DNA of 64,000 nt, from NCBI GenBank assembly GCA_963759055.1, contig CAVWYD010000003.1:62001-126000 (forward strand), written 5' to 3'. Every line of letters begins with the position of its first letter. Position 1 is the first letter of the stretch. Below the pieces are notes generated by a model that was not told where the DNA came from, did not search any database, and worked only from the letters and a program-made list of their open reading frames with translations. Source of the stretch: Thiosocius sp963759055. GTDB lineage: Bacteria; Pseudomonadota; Gammaproteobacteria; Chromatiales; Chromatiaceae. Made by a program: the position numbers and the translations under genes. Shown one piece after another: positions 1-9,735 of this stretch.

Positions 1-3000
1 TCGTTCTGAAGTGTATGTCTTCGATCGGTCTCTTCGGCAAGCTGCTCACGCAGTTGCCGTTGCTCCTGTTCATGCGCGAGCAGCTCATTCTCATGTGTCC
101 GCAATGCCTCTGCCACCTGATTCTCGAGGTCGACCAGGCGAGCCTGTTCGTCATCCTTGTCGCTGACCGCAAACTGCAGGGTTTCAAGTTCGGCGCTCGC
201 CGCATTCAGTGCCTCAATCAGTTCCTGCTGTTCGGCACGGGCGGCGTTCACGGCCAGCTCACGTTCTTCCAGACGCTGACTCATCTCCAGGATCTCGGCA
301 CGCAACTGTCCAAGTGCCTCTTCTGAACCAGAATCCTCCCGGTCGAGTTTCCCCTGCATCAATGCGTTGGCCTCGGTCAGGCGCTCGATCTCCGCCTCGA
401 GTTTCTCTGCCGCCATCCTCGCGGTTTCATCTGCCTGGGCAAATTCCTTTTGCCCCTTGGTACGGACCGAATCCAGCTCGGCATTCGCCCGTGCCAACTC
501 CGATTGCACGGCCTCCAGTCGTTCGCCGGCCTGCCTGGCCTCCTCATCCAGACGCCGCTCCAGCTCGGCGACCCGAGCCTGAGCCTGCTCGATCGCGGCG
601 CCGGCCTCCCTGTCATCGGATGTGAGCTGAACCTGAAGTGCGTCATTATCGGCACGCAGCTGCTCCAGCTCTGCCTGTACTTTGTCCAACGTGGTCTGCA
701 GCTCAACGCGACCCACAGCGGCAGTTTCAAGGACCGCAGCATCCTCTGCAGTCTTCGCCTGCAAAACCTGAAACTCGTCCTGAAGGGCGTTCAGTTCCGC
801 CTGTTTTGCATCCAGCTGTTCGGCAGCCGTTTGATGCCCGCCTTCAGATTCGGTGAGCTGCACCTGCGCCTGCTCCAGCGCGGCATTCGCAGCCTGGAGT
901 TCAGCCTGTCTTTGGTCCGCCCGTTCCCGCTCGGTATTGAGCTTGTCCTCGAGCTCCGCCGCCCTTGCCTGCACCTGCTCAAGACTGCTGCCGGCCTCTT
1001 CCTTGGCGGAAGCGAGCTGCGACTGCAGAGACTCCTTGTCACTACGCAACTGTTCCAGTTCGCCCTGCAACTGGCCGTTTGTCTGTTCCAGGTCTTGTTG
1101 TGCTGCACCAAGCGCGGCCCGCAATTCGGCAGTCTCGACGTTGGCCGCTTCCAGCGCTGCGGCGTCTTCCACGTTCTTGGTTCGCAGCGCATCCAGCTCA
1201 GACCCTGCCACCTCCAGCTCCGCCCGACTGGCAGCCATACTCTCGTCAGCCTGCTGCTTCGCTTCATCGAGACGGGACTCCAGCTCGGCTACGCGCGCCT
1301 GGGCCTGCTCGATCGCCGCACCAGCCTCCTGGCTTCCCGACGCGATTTGTGACTGCAGCAGATCATGCTCGCCCCGCAGCTGAGCCAGCTCGCCCTGGAG
1401 ACCTTCGGCCACCCGCTGGCCCGTATTTTTGGATTCCTCCAGGGCAAGCTGCAGTTCCTCTCGCGCGGCCTCTGCCGCTGCCAGCTCTCTGTCGGCCGCT
1501 TCCTGTTTCGACGCCGTTTCCGCATGGGCTCTTTCCAGCGCGGCCTGCAGTTCTGTGCGTTCTGCCTCGACAGCCTCAAGTGCCCCGGCATCTTCCGCGG
1601 CCCTGGCCTGCAACGCCTTGAGCTCAGATTCGCTGGTCTCGAGTTCGGCCAGTTTGGCGGCAAACATTTCTTCGGCCTGCTGCTTCTCTTCCTCCAGACG
1701 GGTCTCGAGTTCGGCGGCACGCGCGTTGGCCTGCTCGATCGCAGCACCGGCCTGTTCGTTTTCCGACGCCAGCTGTGATTGCAGGGCTGTGTGGTCGCTG
1801 CGCAGCTGGTCCAGTTCGCCCTTCAGGGTCCCCGTCTGCGCAAGCGCCTCATCCAACGCGCCCTTCAGCTCTTCTGCCGTCGAACCTTGCCGCGTTCAAA
1901 TCCCGCTTGGCCGACTCCTGCTGGGCCGAGATCTCCGCATGGGCCGCGTCCAGTTCGGCCTGCAATGCATTCAGGGATTCGGCTGAGGCACGCTCTGTTT
2001 CATCCAGAGTCTGTTCAATCTTTGCTGCACGTTCCTCCGCCTGAACAAGGGTCTTGGCCGCCTGCTCCTCGGCGTCCGCCAGCTGCTGCTGCAATCCCTC
2101 ACGTTCTGCGGTCAACTGCTCGAGCTGCGCCTGCAGTTCCTGCCTTGCCGCCGTCGCCTCCTGCTCGTGCGCCTCGAGCTGCTGTTGCACCTCGGAAAGC
2201 TGCTGTTGAGTGGCCTGCAGCTGTTCCAACTCGCCAGAAGCCGACACCAGCCGGGCCTGCAGATCGTCCCGTTCGGCGGTCAGCTTCTGCTGCTCTGCCT
2301 GGGCATCGTTCAGGCGCTGTTGCGCCTGCTTCAGCGCCTCGCTGTCGCCGGCCTCCGTGGCTTCACGTGCTGCCAGGCGCTGACTCAGTTCCTCCAGGTC
2401 GAGCTGGGCCTGTTCCAGCTCCATCTGCAGCTCAGTCATCTCTTCCTTGAGCCCACCACGCTCGCGCGCATGCTGCTCGCGTTCCTGTTCGCGCTTCTCC
2501 AGGATCTCGGCAAGGCGTTCGGAAAGTTCTTCCAGACTGCTGGTCGCAGACTCGGCGCGTTCACGTTCGCCGATCAGCTCGCGTTCGGCCTTTGCCAGAC
2601 GGTCCTGCAGCTGCTTGTCCAGCCCCTCGATCTCGGACATCCGATTCAACAGGGAGGCGCGTTCCGTCTCGATCGCCTCCAGGCTGCCGGTGAGCTGAGC
2701 CATCTCGGCATAGGCCTGCTGCTTCGCTGCAAGGGCTTCTCGCTTCTGCTCCTCGGTCTCAAGCAACTTACGGCGGGCCTGGTCAACGGCCTGACGCACC
2801 TGAAGCAGGTTCTGCTGACGCTCGGCAGTGACTGACTCCTGCTCGCGCTGGGCCTGAATCAGCCTCTCCTCGAGCTCCTTCGCGCGCAACTCCGCCTCAT
2901 GGATGCGATCCTGCATCCCGGGATCCGCGGATATGGGCGCAGCCGGCTCGATCCTGGTGGAGTCCTCCGGTTCGATTGTCGCCGAGGTCTCCGGGGGCGC

Positions 3001-4065
3001 CTGCGGCTCCTCGTCCTGCCCGAAGCCGCCCTCGAGCACGGAGACAGCGATCCCCCGCTCCGTAAGCAGAAAGGCCCCGGCCATGGCACGGCCGTCGGAA
3101 TCGCTGCACAGCACGTAATGTTCATCCTGCGCCAGGCTTGATGCCTGATAACGCAGCGATTCCAGGGGAAAATTGATTGCACCCGGGAGGTGTGATTCGT
3201 CGAATTTTTCGCTGCTGCGCAGATCAAGCCAGATAGCGCCCTGGTCGACCTTTGCCTGCGCTGCCTGCATATCGAGGCGATCGAGCAGCGGGTTGTGAAT
3301 CAGTTCAAGAAAATGTTCCTTGCTCAGGCGCAGGATCAGGCCGTCCTGGAGCATGGTGACCGACGAGTTACGTGGGCTGTCGGAAAGCAATGCCTCTTCA
3401 CCGAATGCATCGCCCGGACCCAGTGTCGCCAGTTCGCAGGGCCCCTTGCCGTCACCGTTGTCACGTCGGACGACGGCGCGTCCCCTGGTCAGCATGTAGT
3501 AGAAGTCACCGGGATCGCCCTGGCGGATCAGGTCGGTGCCCTTTTCGACTTCCACCTGCTCGACGTTGATCATTACCTGCTGGATGTTGGCGGCCGGCAC
3601 CTGCTGCAGAACGCTCGCCTGCAACAACATGCTCATCCAGTCGTCTTCGGTCGCCTCTTCAAAATCGGCGACCTGATAGTCCACGGTCTGCGAGCGGGCC
3701 AGAACATCACTCAGCACCCGACTGTCGATACGCGCGATACGTACCTTTTTCTTCGCCCGTACCGAGTGCTTGCGCGGCAGCTGATGTGCCAGCGGGAAAC
3801 GCGCGGTACCACTACCGGCTTGAATCGTGTCGACGATGACATCCTTGCTGAGAAGCACCACCGTACCCTCGAGCAGATATACGTGCTCATGGTCGGTATC
3901 GCCCTCTTTGAACAACATCTTGCCCCTGCCGACCGATTCGAAACTGACGGTCTCGAGCAGTTCGGCAAGCGCCTCTTCCGGCAAGGTGTGCAGGGGCACA
4001 AGGGCGCTCAGGCGCGCTGTTTCCTCGCTGGAGGGCTGGTCTGACATGCGGGTGGCTGAATCCAT
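1..4065 (-). CDS. Cyclic-nucleotide-binding / rhodanese / giant coiled-coil protein (3' end outside window, frame break near 1888)
   Basis: The N-terminus has two cyclic-nucleotide-binding folds (about residues 20-130 and 145-260; the second has an FGEEALL...PRNSS phosphate-cassette-like motif at 221-235). A rhodanese domain follows (268-350) with Cys320 in a CSDSDGRA loop. From about residue 385 the protein is a heptad-rich Glu/Gln/Ala/Leu coiled coil. The frame opened at 4065 stops at 1849, but the other frame carries on the same coiled coil with no stop to base 1. Removing one base near 1888 joins them (AARF... becomes AAGSTAEELK). The real product would exceed about 1,340 residues. An alternative start is 4047. 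No membrane segment or signal peptide is seen. It could be a cNMP-sensing scaffold handling sulfane sulfur; the function is unknown. Confidence 0.8.
560..1760 (-). repeat. Degenerate tandem repeats inside the coiled-coil region
   Basis: A segment encoding (A/S)(A/S)(I/L)EQ(A/V)xAR(A/V)AELExxL recurs on the minus strand with its core near 1737, 1311, 981 and 591. Unit lengths are about 110-142 codons. Each unit also shares a later ED(A)xxLE and a LxSQLAS block. These are old, diverged coding repeats that lengthen the coiled coil. Confidence 0.65.
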
Positions 4066-4108
4066 TAGTAAATACTGTTCCAGTAGAGCCGACGAAAACT
4101 CAATTGCC

Positions 4109-4575
4109 TCACTGCTTATCGACCCCGACCATGGCCTTCTTGAGCGCTTCCGTCACCGGAGCTGGCCCCGACGAGACCGGCCCACCCTCGCGCGCGTCGC
4201 GGAACAGGCTGGCAGATGGCTCCTGGGGGGCGCTGGCTGCTGCACCGGCGGGTTCTTTTCGAAATTCTCGCCCCAGGCGAAATCAGGTTTTCGTTTCGCC
4301 ATTTCACTGTAGACGAAATACATCGCCAGGCGATTCGCCGGCGGCTCCACCAGATGACCAACCACCCCGAACCGGCGCCGCGCCGGACAGAATGCGCCGA
4401 CATAGAGGCCAACTGAATATTTCTCGCGCACGCCTTCGCCATTGAGCAGCAGGCGGCCTGCAAATTCGCTGATTCGCACTCCATTGGGCACTCTTGCACC
4501 GACAGGCTGCATGGTCATCGCCTGCACCGGAAACGTTGTCAGGGTGCAAAGAAAAAACAACGATCGAACATTCAC
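4109..4575 (-). CDS. Secreted chalcone-isomerase-like protein (frame break at the G6 run near 4238)
   Basis: A GTG start at 4575 follows a good GGAG about 8 bases upstream and gives a clean signal peptide (NVRSLFFLCTLTTFPVQA). The mature part has the LPxGVRISxxxLLLNGEGVREKYSVGLYVGAF-type pattern of bacterial chalcone-isomerase-like proteins, then a region ending in FAWGENFEKN. The frame is then lost in a run of six G (plus strand, 4235-4240). Adding one base restores a C-terminus ending in EALKKAMVGVDKQ with a stop at 4109. These envelope proteins usually have no known enzymatic role. It is convergent in orientation with nothing close; the long coiled-coil gene follows downstream on the same strand. 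Confidence 0.65.
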
Positions 4576-4731
4576 CAGACGTCTCCGATGTTCATGACAG
4601 GCCACTGTTAGCACAATCATGGGCATCTTTTTGCGATCGAGACCATAAAACAGGGCATTTCGTTGTATTGCACCCGGTTTTTCTATGCTATGTTTTGCGC
4701 GCTTCCCACCAAGATAGAGCAGGAGTTCCAC

Positions 4732-5118
4732 ATGGCAGTAAAAAAGAAGGTCGCCAAAAAGGCAGTGGCAAAGAAAACGGCAGTTGCTGCACCCGCAGTG
4801 AAAGCCATCGGCACCAAGATGACCAAGACGCAGATCATCGCTGCAATTGCTGATAGCACCGAACTCACCAAGAAAGATGTCGCCGGTGTCTTTGCGGCTC
4901 TCGGCACATTGGTCGAGGCCCATATGAAGCGTCGAGGCTCGGGCGAATTCACCATCCCCGACACCGGCGTGAAGATTCGCCGCGTCAAGAAACCCGCCAG
5001 AAAGGCACGCATGGGGCGCAACCCGGCCACCGGTGAGGCCATGAAGATTGCGGCCAAACCCGCCTCGACCGTGGTCCGCGTTTCTGCACTCAAAGCACTC
5101 AAGGACACGATCGGCTGA
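4732..5118 (+). CDS. HU-like DNA-binding protein with Lys/Ala-rich N-terminal tail
   Basis: The start at 4732 follows AGGAG by 6 bases. The product has 128 residues. Residues 1-30 are a Lys/Ala-rich basic tail (MAVKKKVAKKAVAKK). The rest is an HU/IHF-type fold (TKTQIIAAIADST, a beta arm with RRGSGEFTIPDTGVKIRRV, and a GRNPATGE motif as in the HU arm). It should bind and bend DNA as a nucleoid protein. The histone-like basic tail on an HU core is known in several proteobacterial lineages. It is monocistronic and ends at a strong terminator. Confidence 0.88.
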   Translation: MAVKKKVAKKAVAKKTAVAAPAVKAIGTKMTKTQIIAAIADSTELTKKDVAGVFAALGTLVEAHMKRRGSGEFTIPDTGVKIRRVKKPARKARMGRNPATGEAMKIAAKPASTVVRVSALKALKDTIG

Positions 5119-5144
5119 GTCAACGAGTTGCTTCGCCAAGTTCA

Positions 5145-5171
5145 AAGCGCCGCGATTGCGGCGCTTTTTTT
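5145..5171 (+). terminator. Intrinsic terminator after the HU-like gene
   Basis: An 8-bp GC stem (AGCGCCGC / GCGGCGCT) with a GATT loop is followed by seven T. Confidence 0.9.
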
Positions 5172-5176
5172 GTGCC

Positions 5177-5713
5177 TCATGAACCTGTTTGCCGCAGAAT
5201 CAACTGGCGGTCCTTCTGGGTGAACTCGAGCTGTTTCAGAAAACTCATCCCCAGCAGTACGGGACTGTCTGCAGGCATGGAAGGCAGGATCGAGGCGCGT
5301 ATCCGGTTGAGTCGGATGCTGCCGAGACCGACTTCGTCGAGCACCGTCTGCCATACGGCAACCGGGCCATTGGCGGTCTGGCTGACCCCGCCCCTGCGTC
5401 GCTGCAGGCGCAACCGGTCTGCCAGTGCCTCGGGAATCGCAACGTCGGTGGCACCCGTATCGAGCAGAAATATCACCGGGTACCCGTTGATCAGGCCGCT
5501 GGCAACATAGTGCCCTTGTGAATTGCGCTCCAGCACGACCTCGCTGCCCCCCTCCTCGCCGACCCGAACCAGCGGTTTTGCATTCGGATTGAGACGTGAT
5601 TCGAGAATGTCCTGGAACAGCAGCGTCAACAGAAAAAGCCCGCCAAGCCAGGCCAATATCAGCATGAAACGCCCGGTACGCCGAACCTCTGGTTGATCTG
5701 GCTGTTGTGACAT
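5177..5713 (-). CDS. Membrane-anchored retroviral-type aspartic protease
   Basis: The protein is about 178 residues from the ATG at 5713 (upstream in-frame starts to 5779 are possible). One N-terminal membrane helix (FMLILAWLGGLFLLTLLF) is followed by a periplasmic clan-AA aspartic protease domain with the catalytic LLDTGATDVAIP motif and a second hydrophobic loop (SPVLLGMSFLKQL). This matches the proteobacterial TIGR02281-like family, where a single DTGA domain presumably dimerises. The substrate is unknown. It is divergent from the DsbA-family gene at 5794. Confidence 0.85.
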   Translation of the reverse strand: MSQQPDQPEVRRTGRFMLILAWLGGLFLLTLLFQDILESRLNPNAKPLVRVGEEGGSEVVLERNSQGHYVASGLINGYPVIFLLDTGATDVAIPEALADRLRLQRRRGGVSQTANGPVAVWQTVLDEVGLGSIRLNRIRASILPSMPADSPVLLGMSFLKQLEFTQKDRQLILRQTGS

Positions 5714-5793
5714 CGTCGGGAAACGTAGCATCCTTAAGCGATTAAAGTGATTGGAACGCGGTCCACCATCGAAGTTCAAGCAGGCGCGAAGCC

Positions 5794-6423
5794 ATGTCAG
5801 ATTGCAATCGACTGATCTATGTTCATGACCCCATGTGCAGCTGGTGCTGGGGTTTTCGTCCCAACTTCGAGAATCTGTGCAAACAACTGCCCGCCGGGCT
5901 GTCCGTTAACCGACTGCTCGGTGGACTCGCACCGGATAACGACCAGCCGATGCCCGCCGAGCTGCAGTCGAAGCTGCAGGACACCTGGCGGCGGATTCAG
6001 ACACGTATCCCCGGCACCCGCTTCAACTTTGACTTCTGGCGCGACTGCCATCCACGCCGCAGCACCTGGCCGGCCTGCCGGGCCGTTATCGTGGCACGCC
6101 AATCCGACCCCTCGCTCGAATCGCCCATGATCGAGGCCATTCAGCGGGCATACTACCTCGAGGCCCGAAATCCCTCAGACACGGACACCCTTGCCGCATT
6201 GGCAAGTCAGCTCGGTCTGGATGCAGTCGATTTCGCCATCCGCCTCGACGCGGCCGAGACCCACGACATACTCGAGCAGGAAATCACTCAGGCCCGCCGG
6301 ATGGGTGCAGACAGCTTTCCCAGCCTGCGCCTGCAGATCGATCAGAGCTTCTGGCCGGTCCCCGTCGACTACACGGAGGTCAGGCCGATGCTCGAAACCA
6401 TTCAGTCACTGCTCGAGAGCTGA
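5794..6423 (+). CDS. DsbA-family thioredoxin-like protein with CSWC motif
   Basis: The protein has 209 residues and opens with a beta strand then DPMCSWCWGF, the CxxC redox site. A long helical insertion (RIQTRIPGTRFNFDFW...) and the usual Asp-rich helices follow, with a GADSFPSL cis-proline region near 170. There is no signal peptide, so it is a cytoplasmic FrnE/DsbA-like oxidoreductase or isomerase. Known relatives act on disulfides or on glutathione conjugates; the substrate cannot be told here. It converges on the MlaC-like gene. Confidence 0.85.
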   Translation: MSDCNRLIYVHDPMCSWCWGFRPNFENLCKQLPAGLSVNRLLGGLAPDNDQPMPAELQSKLQDTWRRIQTRIPGTRFNFDFWRDCHPRRSTWPACRAVIVARQSDPSLESPMIEAIQRAYYLEARNPSDTDTLAALASQLGLDAVDFAIRLDAAETHDILEQEITQARRMGADSFPSLRLQIDQSFWPVPVDYTEVRPMLETIQSLLES

Positions 6424-6445
6424 ACACTGGCGCAAAATCGTGACA

Positions 6446-6469
6446 CAAAAAACCGGGCTCGCGCCCGGC
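6446..6469 (-). terminator. Intrinsic terminator of the MlaC-like gene
   Basis: Read on the minus strand, GCCGGGC / GCCCGGT with a short loop is followed by TTTTTT. It sits just past the stop at 6476 that a corrected frame predicts. Confidence 0.8.
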
Positions 6470-6475
6470 TTCGTG

Positions 6476-7154
6476 TCAGCGTACCGGCCCCCGGCCGTAA
6501 CCCGGGGGTGGGCCGTCCGGGCCGCATCGGCGGCGCCATTCCACGCATCTGGCGCATCTGGCGCTCCTGGGTCTGACGCATCAATTGACGCCGGAAGTGC
6601 ACGATCGCGCTCTGGCCATTGGCGGCCACGTCGAACACCCGCCATTTGTGACTTGCCCGGTATAGCCGGAAATCCAGGCGCGATGGATAACTGCCGGGGT
6701 TGAGTATGGCGACACTCACACGTGCAGTCCGCCCGTCGTCACCCGCCCGTGGCGGGAGGAAACGTATCTGCTGCTTGTCATAGGCGCTGAGTTTCTCTGC
6801 CATCTTGGTCAGGAAGGTACGCTTTATGTTATTCACCATGGCCCGCTGCTCGTCGGCACTCAGGCGCTCGAACAGGCGGCCACCGGCCGACCTCGCCATG
6901 TAATCGAAATCGAAAAACGGTGCGATCTCTGTATTCAGAAATTGCGCCAGGGCCTCGGACGAAGGCTTATCCTCGCCGCCGATGAAGGCCATTAACTTAT
7001 CCATTCCCGCGCGCACGGCGACGGCAGGGTTGCCGGCCCGGGGCGCCGTGGCCGGGGCGCCCATGTATGGCGCCGGTCCCGGTCCGTATTGCGGGATGGC
7101 CTGTGCACCGCCCGCGAACAATGCGGCCGCAAGCAGCCAGAAACGTGATTTCAT
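6476..7154 (-). CDS. MlaC/Ttg2D-like periplasmic lipid-transport protein (probable frame break near 6510)
   Basis: The ATG at 7154 has GGGGGA six bases upstream. A signal peptide (MKSRFWLLAAALFAGGAQA) precedes a Pro/Gly/Ala linker, and then the MlaC fold (FLNTEIAPFFDFDYMARSA..., a central NNIKRTFLTKMAEKL helix and a C-terminal WRVFDVAANGQSAI strand). MlaC shuttles phospholipids between the outer membrane and the inner-membrane ABC transporter. No mlaA/B/D/E/F genes are nearby. The uncorrected frame runs through the terminator to 6402 with an Arg-rich tail. Removing one base near 6510 gives GRPPPGYGRGPVR and a stop at 6476, right before the hairpin. Confidence 0.78.
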
Positions 7155-7307
7155 CAATATCCCCCTCTATTTGTTTTGACCGGCAGGCCGTTTGCCAGCA
7201 CCTGTGCACTCGAACGTCAGATCCTGTGCGATGCCATGCCGGAACCTGGCCGTCTGGGCCAAGGCTGAAGCGAAGGTTGCCAATGTGCGCCGTCGAATGC
7301 AATCTGA

Positions 7308-8528
7308 TCAGCTGGTGATTTTCCGATAGATGTCCGAAACCTTGGTTGGCAACTTGGCAACGTCGTCCAGGACCGTGTAATTGGCCGCCCCGTACATATG
7401 CGGCAGGTAGCCCTGGCCCTCGCGGTCGATCGTGATGCAATAGGCGTGGATACCGTCTCGCCGTGCCTCGAACAGGGCCTGACGCGTATCCTCGATACCG
7501 TATTCACCACGGTACTCGAGATCGTAGTCATCCGGCTTGCCGTCCGAAAGGGTCACCAGCAGCTTGGTGCGCGCCTCGACCTGCTTGAGCTTGTGCGCAA
7601 GATGCCGAATGGGTGCCCCCATCCGGGTGTAGTCCTTGGGTTCGATACCGCAAACGCGGGCGATGACCTGTTCATCCCAGGGCTGGTCGAAATCTTTCAC
7701 CCTGAAGGCCTCGCAACGCTTGCGCGTCCAGCCGGAGAACCCATAGATGGCATAACGATCACCCAGGGTATTGAGTGCCTCTGCCAGCAGAATCAGCGCC
7801 TCGCGCTCTGCATCGTTGATCCAGCCCCGGGTCGAACCCGACATGTCCACCATGAACATCACCGCGATGTTGCGTTCCTCCTTGTGCATGCGGGTGAATA
7901 CCCGGTCGGTCATCTCCAGGCCCATATGCACATCGCCCCATGCCTCGACCAGGGCATCGATGTCGACATCCTCACCATCGCTCTGGCGCTTGAGCAGCCT
8001 GTCCTCGCCACGCAGGATCTCGAAGGTGCGGCGCAGGGAACGCACGAAACCGGCGTACTTGCCCATGGTGGCGCGATAGAACTCGGTATCTGCGCCCGGC
8101 ACGTCGATTTCACGCAGCACGCACCAGTTCTTCTTGTGCGCCTGCCGCTTCGTGTCCCACTCGTTGTAAAGGAACGCCCCCTCTTCGTGGTAGGCGCCAG
8201 CCCAGACATCCTCCGGGCTGAGGTTCTGTTCCTCGATCAGCGCCGGATCATATTCACCTTCACCGGCCGGGGTCAGGTATTCCGGCGGGATCTCACCCAG
8301 GTCGAGCAGGATCGAGGTGAGCTGCTCGCGCACCTTGTCAGGAATCGGCAGAGGCTGGTCGGCCAGGGTGACCTCGATCTGCAGCGGCATCTCCAGATCG
8401 TTTTCCTCTGGCTGCTCCACCTCGAACTGCTCCGGCGCCGAATGGTCGAGCCTTCCCTGCGCGATCTCTTCTGCCACTACCCGAAGACTCTCGCGCAGCC
8501 GGGCCTTGTCGCGCTCAATCCGCCGCAG
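7308..8528 (-). pseudogene. Second copy of the CbbO C-terminal half (VWA domain), without its own start
   Basis: This is the 3' unit of the cbbO duplication. It encodes about 402 residues from LRRIERDKARL to the apparently native C-terminus VSDIYRKITS. It includes the VWA MIDAS motif DMSGS, the downstream YGFSGWTRKR and the TLSDGKPDDYD loop. It has no obvious start and is one base out of frame with the upstream full gene. Both copies keep intact coding and differ almost only at silent sites. So it may be translated as an in-frame extension of cbbO if one base at about 8529 is spurious. Otherwise it is a 5'-truncated duplicate. Confidence 0.7.
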
Positions 8529-9735
8529 TCCGATAGATGTCCGAAACCTTGGTTGGCAGCTTGGCAACGTCGTCCAGGACCGTGTAATTGGCCGCCCCGT
8601 ACATATGCGGCAGGTAGCCCTGGCCCTCGCGGTCGATCGTGATGCAATAGGCATGGATACCGTCTCGCCGTGCCTCAAACAGTGCCTGACGCGTATCCTC
8701 GATACCGTATTCGCCACGGTACTCGAGATCGTAGTCATCAGGCTTGCCGTCCGAAAGGGTCACCAGCAGCTTGGTGCGCGCCTCGACCTGCTTGAGCTTG
8801 TGCGCAAGATGCCGGATGGGTGCACCCATCCGGGTGTAGTCCTTGGGTTCGATACCGCAAACGCGGGCGATGACCTGTTCATCCCAGGGTTGGTCGAAAT
8901 CTTTCACCCTGAAGGCCTCGCACCGCTTGCGCGTCCAGCCGGAGAATCCATAGATGGCATAACGATCACCCAGGGTATTGAGTGCCTCTGCCAGCAGAAT
9001 CAGCGCCTCGCGCTCTGCATCGTTGATCCAGCCCCGGGTCGAACCCGACATGTCCACCATGAACATCACCGCGATGTTGCGTTCCTCCTTGTGCATACGG
9101 GTGAATACCCGGTCTGTCATCTCCAGGCCCATATGCACATCGCCCCATGCCTCGACCAGGGCATCGATGTCGACATCCTCACCATCGCTCTGGCGCTTGA
9201 GCAGTCTGTCTTCGCCACGCAGGATCTCGAAGGTACGGCGCAGGGAACGCACGAAGCCGGCGTACTTGCCCATGGTGGCGCGATAGAACTCGGTATCTCC
9301 GCCCGGCACGTCGATTTCACGCAGCACGCACCAATTCTTCTTGTGCGCCTGCCGCTTGGTGTCCCACTCGTTGTAAAGGAACGCCCCCTCTTCGTGGTAG
9401 GCGCCAGCCCAGACATCCTCCGGGCTGAGGTTCTGTTCTTCGATCAGCGCCGGATCATATTCACCTTCTCCGGCAGGGGTCAGGTATTCCGGCGGGATCT
9501 CCCCCAGGTCGAGCAGGATCGAGGTGAGCTGCTCGCGCACCTTGTCAGGAATCGGCAAAGGCTGGTCGGCCAGGGTGACCTCTATCTGCAGCGGCATCTC
9601 GAGATCGTTTTCCTCTGGCTGCTCCACCTCGAACTGCTCCGGCACCGAATGGTCGAGCCTTCCCTGCGCGATCTCTTCTGCCACGACCCGCAGACTCTCG
9701 CGCAGCCGAGCCTTGTCGCGCTCTATCCGCCGCAG
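7322..9735. repeat. Direct tandem duplication of about 1,207 bp (7322-8528 and 8529-9735)
   Basis: The two units align without gaps at a constant offset of 1,207 bases. By eye I count about 32 mismatches (about 2.7 percent). Only two change an amino acid (Ala/Val and Ala/Gly near the start and middle of the unit); the rest are synonymous. Boundaries are sharp: the left unit starts at the TCCGATAG that encodes DIYR and the right unit ends at CGCCGCAG, encoding LRRIE. There is no insertion sequence at either end. Confidence 0.95.

Noticed and set aside
4576..5145. Long minus-strand extension of the chalcone-isomerase-like frame
   Set aside because: It covers the HU-like gene antisense. The GTG at 4575 with a good ribosome site and signal peptide is a better start.
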